A stretch of DNA of 64,000 bases from Mactromeris polynyma (Eukaryota; Mollusca; Bivalvia; Venerida; Mactridae), in assembly GCA_032209605.1 (NCBI GenBank), contig JASFXZ010000028.1, positions 8,988,981 through 9,052,980 of the forward strand, in the 5' to 3' direction. Position 1 is the first letter of the stretch. Each line of letters begins with the position of its first letter. The notes under the pieces are model-generated. The model was not told the origin of the DNA, made no database searches, and saw nothing but the letters and a program-made list of their open reading frames with translations. A program made the translations under genes and the position numbers. Positions 32,821 through 45,431 of this stretch are shown piece after piece.

Positions 32821-35765
32821 ATTCAGTCATATGTTACAGTTAGTCATATGTTAACTTCGGATAATGTATTTTAGTCAGATGAATGATTCTGTCAGTTATA
32901 TGTTTTAGTCAGGCATATGTTTAAGTCAGTCATGAGTTGCAGTCAGACACACGTTTTTGTCAGTCATATGTTTTAGTCAGGCATATGTTTAAGTCAGTCA
33001 TGAGTTACAGTCAGACACATGTTTTTGTCAGTCACATGTATCCATCAGTCATGAGTTGCAGTCAGACACACGTTTTTGTCAGTCATATGTTTTTGTCAGT
33101 CACATGTATCCATCAGTCATGAGTTGCAGTCAGACACACGTTTTTGTCAGTCATATGTTTTTGTCAGTCACATGTATCCATCAGTCATGAGTTGCAGTCA
33201 GACACACGTTTTTGTCAGTCATATGTTTTTGTCAGTCACATGTATCCATCAGTCATGAGTTGCGGTAAGACACATGTTTTTGTCAGTCATATGTTTAAGT
33301 CAGTCACATGTATCCATCAGTCATGAGTTGCAGTCAGACACACGTTTTTGTCAGTCATATGTTTTTGTCAGTCACATGTATCCATCAGTCATGAGTTGCA
33401 GTCAGACACACGTTTTTGTCAGTCATATGTTTTTGTCAGTCACATGTATCCATCAGTCATGAGTTGCAGTCAGACACACGTTTTTGTCAGTCATATGTTT
33501 TTGTCAGTCACATGTATCCATCAGTCATGAGTTGCAGTCAGACACACGTTTTTGTCAGTCATATGTTTTTGTCAGTCACATGTATCCATCAGTCATGAGT
33601 TGCGGTAAGACACATGTTTTTGTCAGTCATATGTTTAAGTCAGTCACATGTATCCATATGTCATGAGTTTCAGTAAGTCAGATGTTTTATGTTCATGTGT
33701 GACAGTGAGTCATATGATGTAAGTTAGTCATTTGTGTCAGTCAGTCACTTGTTTAAGTCACTCATATGTTTCTGTCATTTATATCTTAGTCAGTCATATG
33801 TCTCCTTCAGCCATATGATACAGTCAGTCATATGTTTTAGTCAGGTCATGTGTTTCAGTCAGACACATGATTCTGTCAGTCGAGTGTTTCCGTTTTGTAT
33901 GTGTTTCCCTCAGCAATGGGTATCAGAAATTAATATGATTCATTCAGTCATATGTTTAAGTCAGTCATGTGTTACAGTCAGTCATGTGATTCAATCAGAC
34001 ACACTTTTTTTTAATCTTATGTTACAGTCAGACATGCGTTTCAATTAGGCATGAGGTCAGTCATGTGTCTCAGTCAGTTGAAAGTTTAATTAAGTCATGT
34101 GATACAGTCAGTCACCTGAACAGTAATTTTTTCAGTGGGTCCTAAGTTAAAGTCAGTCATGGGTTACAGTCAGTCAGGAGTCTCAGTCAGTCAAAAGTTT
34201 AATTAAGTCATATGTTTCAGTCAGCCATGTGTTGCAGTCAGTCAAGAGTCTCAGTCAGTCGAAAGTTTATTTAAGACATGTGTTACAGTCAGTCACATGT
34301 TACAGTCAGTCATATGTTTAAGTGGGTCCTAAGTTAAAGTCAGTCATGGGTTACAGTAAGTTATATGTTTCAGTCAGTCATGTGTTTCAATCAGTGATGT
34401 GTTACAGTCAGTTAAAGGTTTTAGTCAGTCAAGTGTTACAGTATGTCATATATTTCAGTCAGTCTTGTGTTACGGTCAGTCATGTGTCTTAGTCGGTCCT
34501 AAGTTAAAGTCAGTCATGTGTTACAGTTAGTCATGGGTTACAGTCAGTCATGTGTTACGATCAGTCATGTGTCTTAGTCGGTCCTAAGTTAAAGTCAGTC
34601 ATGGGTTACAGTCAGTCATGTGTCACAGTCAGTCATATGTTTCAGTGAGTCCTAAGTTAAAGTTAGGCAATTGTTGTAAGTCAGTCATGTGTTTCAGTCA
34701 GTGTTGTGTTTCAATCAGTCAAAGGTACAGTCAGTCATATGTTTTACTCAGGCAATTGTTGTAAGTCAGTAATTTGTTTCAGTCAGTCTTGTGTTTCAAT
34801 CAGTCATGTGTTACAGTTGGTGAAAGGTTAAAGTCAATAGTATGTTTAAGTCGGTCATGGGTTTCAGTCAGTCAAGTGTCTCAGTCAGTCTTGTGTTACA
34901 GTCAGTAATGTGTTTCATTCGGTAATAAGTTGAAGTCAGTCATGAGTTTCAGTCAGTCATATGTTTTAGTCAGGCTAATGTAAGTAAGTCATGTGTTTCA
35001 GGCAGTGATGTGGTACAGTAGGTCATAAGTTTCAGTCAGTCATGTGTTTCAGTCAGTCATATTTTTAGTTGGTCAAAGGTTCAAGTCATGTGTATGTTTA
35101 AGTCAGTCAAAGGTTAAAGTCAGTCATCTATTTAAGTCAGATGTATGATTGAGTCAGTCAGGGGTTTCAGTCAGTCACATTTGTAAGTCAGTCATTCATG
35201 TGTTTCAGTCAGTCGTGTGTTACAGTCAGTATTTTGTTTCAGTTGGTCAAAGGTTTAAGTCACTCATCTTTTTAAGTCAAGTATACTTTTTGAGTCAGTC
35301 ACGGGTTTAATTCAGACATATTTGTAAATCAGTCAGTCATGTGTTTCAGCCAGTCAAGTGTTAAAGTCAGTCATGTGTTTCAGTTGGTCATAACTTTAAG
35401 TCAGTCATTCGTTTCAGTCAGTCACAGGTTCAGAAAGTCATGTGTTTCAGTTGTTCAAAGGTTTAAGTCAGTCATCTGTTTAAGTCAGGTATATGTTTAG
35501 GTCAGTAATAGGTTTCAGTCAGTAATTTTGTCAGTAAGTCAGTCTGTAAAGTGTTTCAGTCAGTCACATGTGTCATTCAGTACTTTGTGTTAAGTCGCTC
35601 ATTTCATATGTTATGCTAGTAATTTGTACATTTCAGTCAGTCATATGTTTCAGTTTTATTTTCAAGTTTCAGTGAGTGACATGTTTAAGTTAGACATATG
35701 TTTCAATCAGTCATGTTGTTTGGTCATTCAATCATACACTTCAGTCATGTTTGTCATTTATCTAC
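32821..35765. repeat. Satellite on a 17-bp base unit (GTCAGTCATATGTTT-like), 68- and 340-bp orders
   Basis: About 2.9 kb of 17-mers such as gtcagtcatatgttttt. From about 32935 to 33660 four 17-mers form a 68-bp unit (markers: agacacacg, tatccatcagtcatgagttg). A variant unit with tgcggtaagacacatg occurs at 33261 and again at 33601, exactly 340 bp (five 68-bp units) apart. From 33660 on the 17-mers are diverged and irregular. ORFs here (QSVICFCQSHVSISHELQ-like) are repeat read-throughs. Confidence 0.95.
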
Positions 35766-37030
35766 ACATATGTCTGTTATTGCCAGACATATAGCCTGTA
35801 ATATTTCCTTCTATCCTATAATAGGGAGTAAGAGAAACTCATAGGCTCAATCTTTATTAAATTATTTACCGTTAATTCTCCTGGTAAAGCTTGAACTGTA
35901 TTGTTTGTTCTAACATCATTGATTCTCCACAATTGTGCAGGGCTGCGCCGAAACCATCAAGTAAGAATGGTTTGTTTTATTCACAGAACAAACACTGTTC
36001 TCTCAAGATTTCGAACCTGAAAAATAATAATTCACTTCACTATACGTTGTAAAATCAAGTATGGTTTTATACAATGAATATCATTACAGTGTGTCGACCA
36101 ATACATTAGGCCAGAATAGTAAACAACTAGAGTTGCTAGCGTAAATGTGTGATGCTATATCTTGAAAGACTGCCCTGAATTAAAGATACACAGGTAGTGC
36201 GGTTGGTATGGGGTTTGCTCCATGGCTGCATATCATATGAAAGACATAGAGAACAATGGTACCAGTCTTCCAGTGTTTCTATTGCTTGCATGATGCTGAG
36301 CATCCAGAGTAACAACTGGTTTCTCCTCTCTCATACCATTATTTTGGTGGATACCATCATAAATGAGGTGTCAAGAGCTAATAGCTTAGCTCATAAGTTA
36401 TTGAATTTTATAATAAAAACTTGTTCTATTGTAGACCAAAATAATACTTGTAAAAGAAATGCTAAATTTACTGTACCTTCTGCATTTTGGATAATATTAA
36501 CTTACTAGTAATCCAAATGTATTGATGTATGCATTCTCAACTTGTCATCTCAGTTGTCCAACATAGAGTATTTATTGAGTTGGTTGGCACTGCTGACAAG
36601 GAAAGCAAGCATCAAACTAACAGCATTACTCTGATGATGATCCCTGGTAAATACATGAATAATTTAAAATATAATTATTACAATTTCCACATGAAACAAG
36701 CACATGTAGTTTTAGATTACACAGTAAAAGCGTGAGGATATATAAAGAAGACAAAATGTAATTTTAATTAGGGCAGTTATCTAGAGTAGTTATAATCTAA
36801 TGCTTCAGTTAGGGACTGTGCATCGGGTAATTTTGGCGAAGAATATGAAATAAGACATGGAAAGATTTGTTTGTTGCATTGGGTTTTACGCTGTTTTTCA
36901 TCAGTATTTCAGTTCAATAATAATATACGGCAGCTGGTTTTCCTAACCATATTAGCAGTGCTAACTACCCTTCCACAAGCTGACAACCACATGTGGAGGA
37001 AAGTCAATATTTTATATAGTGTATGACCTG
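35766..37030. other. Region with SINE-like fragments
   Basis: No supported gene; the ORFs at 36197-36508 and 36529-36735 have no domain. The text near 36258-36310 (caatggtaccagtcttccag ... tgcatgatgctgagcat) resembles, in inverted orientation, 38057-38100 (tgctgagcatcaagcaaggg ... ctggtaccatttgc), suggesting dispersed copies of one SINE-like repeat. Confidence 0.4.
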
Positions 37031-37108
37031 CTGCAACTGAGATTTAAACCCAGACCTCCCTGTTACAAGGCGAGTGAACTAACCACTCGGCCATGGCCGC
37101 AGCCTTCA
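37030..37108 (-). repeat. tRNA-derived SINE head, minus strand
   Basis: On the minus strand the text reads gccatggccgagtggttagt (a clear class II tRNA A-box region), then cactcgccttgtaacag (anticodon-like arm) and gggtttaaatctcag (B box). The order and spacing are those of a Leu/Ser-type tRNA, but the 3-prime arm is decayed. I read it as the 5-prime head of a SINE, with the body extending towards 36920. Confidence 0.65.
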
Positions 37109-38550
37109 CACATGGACTAGGCAAAGAAGACGTTATAATCAGACAGGGACTGCACCGGGTCTGCATAGTGGCAGCTGTTTATCGAGCGATGATAGTTGCA
37201 TATTTGAGCAATGGGCAGTGCCTGCTTAAGTTTCAGTGCTAATGCGACCCTGAGGTGTCTAATTTTGGCAAAAAAACGGTATCAGATAGGAACTGCGTCA
37301 CTGCTCAGAGTCTGCATGGTGGCAGCATCATGCTTTGCCATATGGAGTTTCAGTACTATCCTTAAAAAAATTAACGGTGACCGTGTGGTTATGATTACGG
37401 CATAGAAGACAAATTTAGGCAAACCATGCATGGTTATAGCTTTAAATCCGGCGCTAGCAGTCAAATGTTTGAGCTTATTAAGTAAACTGTAGTGTGTGTT
37501 TTAATTAAAACAACAATTGATTACTGATGACCAATTAAAGATTAAAAATCATGTAATATACTAGCAATAGAAACTGTGACTGTACTGCGCAATGTATGAA
37601 ACACCAGGGTCATTCATGCAATAGCTGAACAAGGGTCGAAATATTTTGGGTACGAAACACGAAATGGATCTAGGTCAACCTAACTGAGAGGGACACACTT
37701 TTAAGTTCATCAAATGATTACGTGAATTGATGACTGTTTTCACTCTTGTATTTACTTCAAAATACAGTTAAACATTGCTATAAATTGGTAAGAAAGTCCT
37801 GCAATTGAAAGCTCAAGGTTTCAAAACTTTAAAAAATGCCTCCACTAAAACTTTCAACAACAGCCTTTCACGAAAAAACCGGCGCGTTTATCAATAAAAA
37901 TCTTTTAAGATACTTACAGAGCTCTGTATGCTCTGCATCATTAATTTATTTTAGGTTGATTAAGTGAAACAAGTTTTAGCAACTTATATTAATCACTATC
38001 AACACCTCATCCCTGATGTTATCCATCGCCATAAGAGATAAGCCAGCTTTCCTTTTTTATGCTGAGCATCAAGCAAGGGAGATACTGGTACCATTTGCAT
38101 TTAGTGTTCGGTATAAATTGACGCAGACAGGGATCACATTACAAATCAATAAATCAAAATAGGTATTATATTTTAACGATAAAACTTCAAATAAGAAGGC
38201 CTGAATAGACAGAATTTCTTTTCAAAATATGCCGCTTTTGAACTTCAAATCGGACGTCGGTTTCAGCGCCCTCAAAGAAAATATAAGCAAAGTTAGGATA
38301 TGATACTCACTGTTGCACTTTATGCAAACATTTTTAACCATTTTTGGTGTCTCGTACAGACGATAAGCGTTCTAAAACACTGTTAGAAGTCTAGAAATCG
38401 CAGCAGATTTCCATCGCTTCAAAATCCAACATGGCGGATATTTTGATAATTTGGCGACTTTGTCAATCTCCGGTGGTCTCCGCTCGGCAGCCTCCGTCGC
38501 GCATGCGTATTAGTATAGTATATTCCATATTTGGTCATTGCCCGCTGGGG
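37109..38550. other. Region without recognised gene
   Basis: No supported coding sequence. ORFs at 37211-37405 and its antisense have no domain. A direct repeat of SINE-like text occurs (ggactgcaccgggtctgcat near 37147; gaactgcgtcactgctcaga near 37288). A SINE-like fragment lies at 38030-38100. Confidence 0.4.
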
Positions 38551-38563
38551 ACCACCAGCCTAG

Positions 38564-38776
38564 TGTGGAGCAAGACAGAATCTGGAAAGGTGTGTCAAAG
38601 ATGGGACAGTCAGCTGCCTCATTCTCACAACCTTACAGCAGACATGTTTGAAGAAGTTACGCTTACTGACGCTGAAAACTTCTGCAGAGATCCCACTGGA
38701 TCCGGAGAGCTTTGGTGTTACACAACTGACCATGAGACCCCAATAGAGAATTGTGGGATAGGAAATTGCTCTGGGG
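38564..38776 (+). CDS. Kringle domain, C-terminal half exon
   Basis: The translation around this exon reads SGKVCQRWDSQLPHSH, then LTDAENFCRDP, WCYTTD and NCGIGNC: the hallmark second to sixth cysteines of a kringle, including the CQRWDSQ.PH.H and DAENFCR.P signatures. The start is an AG at 38563 (or 38558) and the end a GGTAAAG donor at 38776. The first cysteine is expected on a separate upstream exon, which I could not find within the preceding kilobase. Kringles occur in secreted or receptor proteins (plasminogen-like, ROR-like). The parent gene cannot be named; it may be a gene fragment. Confidence 0.75.
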
Positions 38777-39038
38777 GTAAAGTTAAACCTAGGCATGACA
38801 TGTTTGGCTTTCTTTTTATAATAACAACGAATATCTACAGGAGATTTATTAAACAATAATACAAGCACAACTATTTCAAATGTTTATTGTATTTGCTCAC
38901 TCAGATACTTTATGCACCTGTAAATAATTATAATACAGTACAGTTATCCACGAGTTGTCAGAAATGGATCAATACGTGTATATTATAACTGCAAATTTGA
39001 TATGGGTGAATAATGGCGGTTTCATTAATATTTTACAG

Positions 39039-39235
39039 TTTGCCTGTCAAATGTACAATGATGAGACATTATACGAAGGATCGACGATGTATGCATATTA
39101 TAACTGTAAATTGGTTGGTGTGAATAATGGATGTTCCTTTAATATTTTACAGTTACTACCTGTCAAGTGTACAATGATGAGACATTATACGAAGGATCGA
39201 GCACGTCCGAACATTATACAATGGAACCTTAGAAT
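39039..39235 (+). pseudogene. Duplicated kringle N-terminal half exons
   Basis: Two copies of a kringle-start exon, at 39039-39088 and from 39153, each preceded by aatattttacag. Both read CQ-x-YNDETLYEGS, the usual first cysteine and Y-x-G part of a kringle. The whole block (intron end plus exon, about 115 bp) is tandemly duplicated: tattataactgcaaatttga versus tattataactgtaaattggt. The first copy has a possible GTATGC donor; the second runs into a stop without a clear donor. Splice phases do not match the exon at 38564-38776 directly, so these look like non-functional remnants. Confidence 0.55.
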
Positions 39236-39239
39236 ACGA

Positions 39240-41060
39240 GCATCACTTCTATATTCATCTATATCGTTATTGAGTAATGCACCTATACATATTTTACCCC
39301 GGGGGCGACGGGCTTATCCTGGGGAATTACACAATTTGCCTTTTCTTTGGTATTATACCCCACACTAAAGTATTTTGTCTAAATCTTCTATGTGTAGAAA
39401 TGCTAATTCCCCTCTTCCGGATCTATTGAATTCCCATCAAAGTTTTTCGGAATCCGGAATTATTCCCAAATGTCCGGAACCACCTTCTGTCTTAAGTCCC
39501 GTATATCCCCTGTCACCGGTGGGTCAAAACATTTATAAGTGCTTAATAGAGTCATAGTATGCTTATAAGTGTTCGTGGTGTTATTGTGTGCAAGTACATA
39601 TGATATTCATTTTACGACAAATTGTATTCCAATGGTGTTAGCATTGATGTTTTTTTAAAACTCTGTGTGTATATATTCACTTGTGACATAGTATTGAAAA
39701 CTATTCTTGGAAATGACATGATCGTGCGTTTAGCTGTGTGATAGCAAATAGATCAGCAGAAATGATGAAAATGACTCGATATTTTCTAACATGTTACAAG
39801 CAATGCGTTGGATTTTAAAGAAACACATATTTATATGACGATTGTACTGATCACTGTTTCTGTTGATTTTTTACTATTAATTTTTTATGTTTACATTTTT
39901 TGTTGTTGCATAAGGTAATGGATGCTATCCAATTATTTTCAGTGTTATTCCCGCTTAAAATAAAATTGTTATAAATGTATGCTTCCTACCTTAGTGCAGT
40001 AAATGTTTAATCCTATACCTTTCATGTTATTTGTACTGTACGAACAAGTATATGACGTAGGGTTTTAGTCTGGGCACGTAATATTTTCTAATAACTTGTC
40101 CGTGAACAAGTATATCATTAAATACAGTGTATCTAGCAATATTTAAATGGATTTAATGTCATACAGCAGGTTCTACATTGAGTGTTGATATTTTGTTGTT
40201 ATAGCTTTAATACATCAGTTTATATTAAAATGAACTTGATTGTATTACTGTTAGGAGAGTACTTCCAACAGTGCTTTGAGTACTTTGATTTCTTTTTAAT
40301 GCTACCTAGTGTGATAGGTATTTGGTGTGTCTATGGAATTACATAGTTTCTACTACACATTTCATGAACTATATGAGACTTAATTCGACATAGTGGTGTC
40401 CAAATATGTTGTAGAACATGATTTTGCCCTGGTATGAAACTATTTGTCAGTTATACAAAAGAAAAATTGATATGATTGATGTGTAAACTTACAATACAGC
40501 CGTGTTTATTGGGGGGGGGGGGGGGGGTAAGGGTGTTACAAACCTACAATACAGTCGTGTTTATTGGGGGTGGGGGTAAGGGTGTTACTTTCGTTTCTGC
40601 GATAAGTCTAAATTAATTATCATGAAATGAATTGTTCACAGTACACAGATGTGGAAAAGTAATTATGTTTGTCGCGAGGTGTTCGGGCCAGGTGATATCA
40701 TTTGTAAATTTAAATAAATGCCAGACCTGAATATCCGAATATAACATATTCTTCTTGATATACATATTTCAAACACAATTAGATATAAAAAAATACCTTC
40801 TTCTGCAATATTTGTTTATCGTATATGTATTGTACAATTGTGTTTCTTGTGGCTGATGTATTGCTTTTCTTATTGTAATTGCCTCTTTACCATTGTATTA
40901 CAATGTTGTATACTATGTACTCATGTTGTCATGTTTTACTTGAACTGGGATATGTAAACAAACTATAAACTGTAAAAGCCACTGACCTGTTGTGCCATAC
41001 TCGTTAATCACGCGTCGGGTATTTTGAATTCAAAACGAGGCTCTTAACGCATACAAGGAA
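39240..41060. other. Region without recognised gene
   Basis: Mostly AT-rich. A short ORF at 39375-39557 is proline/serine-rich with no domain. Near 40488-40590 a segment (ctacaatacagccgtgttta, poly-G run, taagggtgttac) occurs twice in tandem with G-runs of about 20 and about 11. Confidence 0.4.
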
Positions 41061-41061
41061 A

Positions 41062-41271
41062 ATGGCTGTGTATAGAGAGTTGCGTGAGCCAACCAACAGA
41101 AGCAGTCTACGAAACGTTCGTCAGCTGTCATGCCGTTTTGTCTTAAGACAAGATTGTGGTTTATTTGCCATTGCATATGTTACAGAGCTTGTGCATTATA
41201 ACTTTAATTGTGAAATCACCAACATTCGATTTGATATTCCTACTATGAGGGTACATTGCATAAATGCCTAG
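41062..41271 (+). pseudogene. Ulp1/C48-type protease fragment
   Basis: The 69-residue frame contains RQDCGLFAIAYVTEL and then RFDIPTMRVHCINA. This matches the C-terminal part of Ulp1-like cysteine protease domains, where QxDCGLFA carries the catalytic Cys and a F-D-x-x-x-M-R-x-H motif follows. Upstream catalytic His/Asp parts are absent, so it is a fragment. Such domains are common cargo of transposons in animals; a link to the KDZ element 20 kb away is not shown. Confidence 0.6.
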
Positions 41272-41279
41272 AATGATGA

Positions 41280-42170
41280 CAAATGAACCATTTTAAATGT
41301 TGCGTAAAACATCTAGGCTAGCGCTTGTATGTAGTCAAATATCCATTAGCTACTTAACTCCATTCAAACCAATAAAGATTTTTTTCCATACAATTTAATA
41401 TTTATCAAAACAAATTCAAATCTAGCGCCATCCAAGAAAACATTGATTGACAAATTTATGATATATGTGTATTTACATGGACATATAAATCAATTAATTT
41501 ATGCATTTTTAAATTACTGATTTAGACAATTAAGAATTACACAATTCAATAGGTCAATAAGTGATAATCAACAGAGCCAGGAACAGACGGAATTAAACGA
41601 AAATTGCCGAATATCGTCGCGCGATAAATTGGTGGAAATTCACGAATTTACTGAGCGCGCGCTAAGGATTGTGGGTAAATTATTTCTCGTTATCGTTTCA
41701 CCGATATCAACCTGTTTTGAATCCATCATATAAAACGGTTTTATATGTCCGTGGTATTTACTATTTATTTATCTAATGCTTTGTCTGGATGTTTGTGTAT
41801 GAATATGCTTTAATGTTAAATGTTAAATTAAAAAAAGACAAATTAAAGCACAATTTATTAAACATTTCACGTTGTTGTCTTTGTTAGATAGTTGTACATG
41901 GTAACAAACTAAGTAGTGATGCATTACACATATGGTATCATGGTAATCACAGAATCGGTCGAAACCGTAGACTGTACTTATATGAAAGACATGGGTTTTT
42001 TACAATTCGTTCGAAGTGGAAACTCTACATAAGACAGCATAATCATGTATGTACCGATGCATTACACAAATATTACAATAACTACAGAATTATATATACA
42101 TATAAGGTAACGATTTGACGGAAATTCAATTAATTTCGATGAATTTACCGATATCCATTTTGGATATGAA
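41280..42170. other. AT-rich region without recognised features
   Basis: No gene or repeat with clear boundaries seen. Some text (acggaattaaacgaaaattg) is weakly echoed near 42118, but I could not define an element. Confidence 0.4.
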
Positions 42171-42617
42171 GTGACCAGCATTCGTAACATCTCGGCATTT
42201 CTTTACAACAAATCTTAACCTTCAAATTGCAAGTTACAAAACTCAATTTTTTAATATAGTTGCAAAGCTATTAACATTGGTTTTCATATAAACACATCCA
42301 TATAAGTCAAATGATAAGAATGCAATTCCTATCGCCGTGGTTTTCGAATCAAATGAATTTGAAAATTATTTTCGGAAAACTTACACATTTCAAAGTCAAA
42401 TTCTAATGCAGAAAATTCACAGAATTTCAATATGTTTACATTGTTGGAAACCTTTCATTTAGTCCCAAATGTATGCACATACATTATAGAATAACAAGAT
42501 ATATCGAGAAAAAAAATGGTCGGCGTAATCTAAAGCAAGCAAATTAGTTGCAATCTGAAGGTTAAGGTTTGTTGTGCAACATAAAAAAAATGCCAAGATG
42601 TTACGATTGCTGGTTAT
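42171..42617. mobile_element. MITE with about 60-bp inverted ends
   Basis: The left end (gtgaccagcattcgtaacat ... acaacaaatcttaaccttca) is mirrored by the right end (tctgaaggttaaggtttgtt ... agatgttacgattgctggtt). Arms are about 60-65 bp with several mismatches and a small A-run length difference. No coding capacity in 447 bp. Target duplication not resolved. Confidence 0.75.
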
Positions 42618-42619
42618 GC

Positions 42620-44739
42620 TACATTATAGTAACTCAGATACATGTAAGGGGAGATGACATTGTAGGGGATTGGATAAAAATAACTCCGTAGTGAGATTAG
42701 TCATAGGCAGTATAGTCTGTCTCAGAATACTTATTGTATATGTCTTGCAATCACAAATTCATGTTAATAAAATTGTTACATATCGATTTAGCTGATTAAA
42801 ACAATACAAATGTTCGGGACTGGTACATTAACCCTAGAATCTTCTTAATTCCAACGCCGGACAATTTCCCGAGGGGTTGACTTACAGCACTACTCGCTAG
42901 ATAAATCTTGAAATATACAATATATCTACGTTCAGACGCAGTTGTTAAGGCAAACAATATTATGTTCATCTGGTTTTCATACAACATTACCATGTTTAAA
43001 ATAATAATAATAACGCCTCTATCGTGATCAAAATGTTTTATTTGCAAACATAACACCATTGCAATAATAGTGTTCATTAGTTTGCTTCGGAAGACAAAAC
43101 ACATGACAATAAACAAGTAATGCTTTGGAATTCGGTAAACACATGTATATGCCTTATCGAACGGTACATTACCTTACCAAAATCCACTGGAGACGTAATC
43201 GTCTATATTTTTATTAATATGCAATATTTTCAGATAAACACATTTATGTTTTATGCACATAAAGAGAAAACTATTGGAGTTCGATTTCGAGTTCGATGAA
43301 TCACGACATTGTTCTAATTTTGAAAATTAACCTATGTGTTAGGCAAATGTTTTCCCCCAGAAACAATACTAGAATAAACAAGGAATTCATTTTGCTTAGC
43401 ATTTGTTATAAACACTTTGTTATGCAATGTCCAATTAAAATGCCACTTACAAAATAATTTTGGGTACAATGTTAAATACGCGTAAAATACTTTTACATAT
43501 TATACTATTCCAAATTGCCAACGCATTGCGGATTTGTAAAATGATTTACATTTACATTAAATTTTTGTTTCATTTTCACCTATGAGATGTATCCACCATT
43601 ATTGAAATTTAGTAACAATACAATAAATATGTTTTATCTTTACGGCAGGACTGTTTCAACTTCACAAAATAGGCATTTATTTTGTTTGATAAAATCAAGT
43701 AATACTATTTTCTTTCAAAATAATGCGAACAGTAAATATTACAGAAACAATGTATTTTACATATTTGCCTACAAAACAGAAACTAAATATTTATAAATAC
43801 TTTTGTAAGTGACCCTGCCCTAAAATTGAATTAACACATATGATCAGTGATTATGCATTAAAGTTAACACTTATAGGGTAATCAGCCTAGCAAGCATGTC
43901 CAACTTACTCCAGATCTGATCGATATTGGTCCATGCTATAAGAGAGATACCACGCAAAAGACACAAGTGATGTGATACTTAACCCAGTCATATTAACAAG
44001 CCACCGGGCCAATCAGTACTATCTCCTATCATTATGATAGCCAGCGTAGGAAAGAAAGCAACTATAGTACCATTTAAACAACTTTGATATGTCGCGACCG
44101 GGACACGGACACTCCACCACAGATCCTCCGGGCTTGTGTTTGGTACAGTGTACTTATTGTAGAAAGATCATTCTGGTACACATTCTGATTTCCAGTTATA
44201 ACATTATAAACAAGTGAATAACGAAGTCAAACATATTTCAGTAATTTGAACTGTACTCCCATATTTGCGAATTCATAAATACAGAACATCCTGCCAGGAA
44301 ACTTCTGCTTGTCGTACACTTAAACCGCCTCTTACTTTAATTTACTAGTACATTTTTTTAACACACTATCCTTTTTTTTCAGTTTTATATGCATATATGT
44401 AATTATTTATTACGCTATATTGTATAACGTTAATATCTTAACGTATCATGTGATATTTTGATGTTTTATTGTAATGTCTAGTCTCTTATAACTCTTATTA
44501 AGAGTGGCTATATACTAAAAGTTGGTTCTGTTTTTATGTTATTGTACATGTATATAGATGAGACGAAAATAAAGATTAAAACGTATAAGTTGGTACCATT
44601 TAGAATTTGAATTAGTTTAATTGGCATTAAAGTATTCAAATGGTGTCGCTACAGAATTGTTTGTGATTTGATGTTGCTGTGTAACGAAACACTAGTCTTT
44701 GTTCTCTTGTCATTGTTTTATTTACAACGAACACAGCGA
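42620..44739. other. Gene-poor region with a SINE-like block
   Basis: No supported gene; ORFs at 42796-43116 and 43587-43796 lack domains. The block 43880-44170 has higher GC and phrases (gatatgtcgcgaccgggaca, gtaggaaagaaagcaactat) like diverged mollusc SINEs; I could not delimit it. Confidence 0.4.
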
Positions 44740-45431
44740 GCGATGAGTCATTAAAACCTTTAGATTTCTATGTGAAATTCTGCACTATTTGGTAACTCGC
44801 AGAAACGAATAAACTTCAACACAAAAGCAAATAACAAGTTTATTTACAATTTACCTGTAGGCCATAAGGCCCATGAGGCTACAATACATGTTATGGCAAG
44901 CAATTATATGCAAACAAAACATACAGCGGAGAAGGTTATTAACTAACATAGCGATGGCAATTTATTACATACATATATTTCAAGGAATATAGTTATCTTA
45001 CATGTACGCTTTAATCCGATACTGCAAAAGTATAGCCAAAATATAGTAATCAAACGATTTTTTCTTGTAAGATTTAAATGTATATGTACATGTACGTACT
45101 GCAAATGTCGGAAGATAAATATATAAACATGTAGATATATATAAATTAACATGACATTGGGCCGTGTCAACTTATTATTACAACAATGCGATATTATTTA
45201 CAAAAGAAAATATTAGATAACTACAAAGGTAAATAAGCACAATGTATAGTTCTTCTTAATACATGTGGTTATAACAGTTACAAATATTATGTTGACCTTG
45301 CAGCCTCAAAATTCAACAACTACAAAATTATACTGAACATTTGCTTTTGTGTTGAAGTTTAATTGTTTCTGCGAGTTACCAAATAGTGCAGAATTTCACA
45401 AAGAAATCTAAAGGTTTTAATGACTCATCGC
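44740..45431. mobile_element. Foldback-type MITE, 93-bp terminal inverted repeats
   Basis: The left arm 44740-44832 (gcgatgagtcattaaaacct ... acaaaagcaaat) is the near-exact reverse complement of the right arm 45339-45431 (atttgcttttgtgttgaag ... ttaatgactcatcgc). Only a few differences occur over 93 bp, so the insertion is fairly young or the arms are homogenised. The roughly 500-bp interior is AT-rich with no transposase. Confidence 0.92.

Noticed and set aside
36197..36508. 103-aa + strand ORF
   Set aside because: It overlaps SINE-like text and has no domain.
42796..43116. 106-aa minus-strand ORF
   Set aside because: No domain or neighbouring exon; composition like its AT-rich surroundings.
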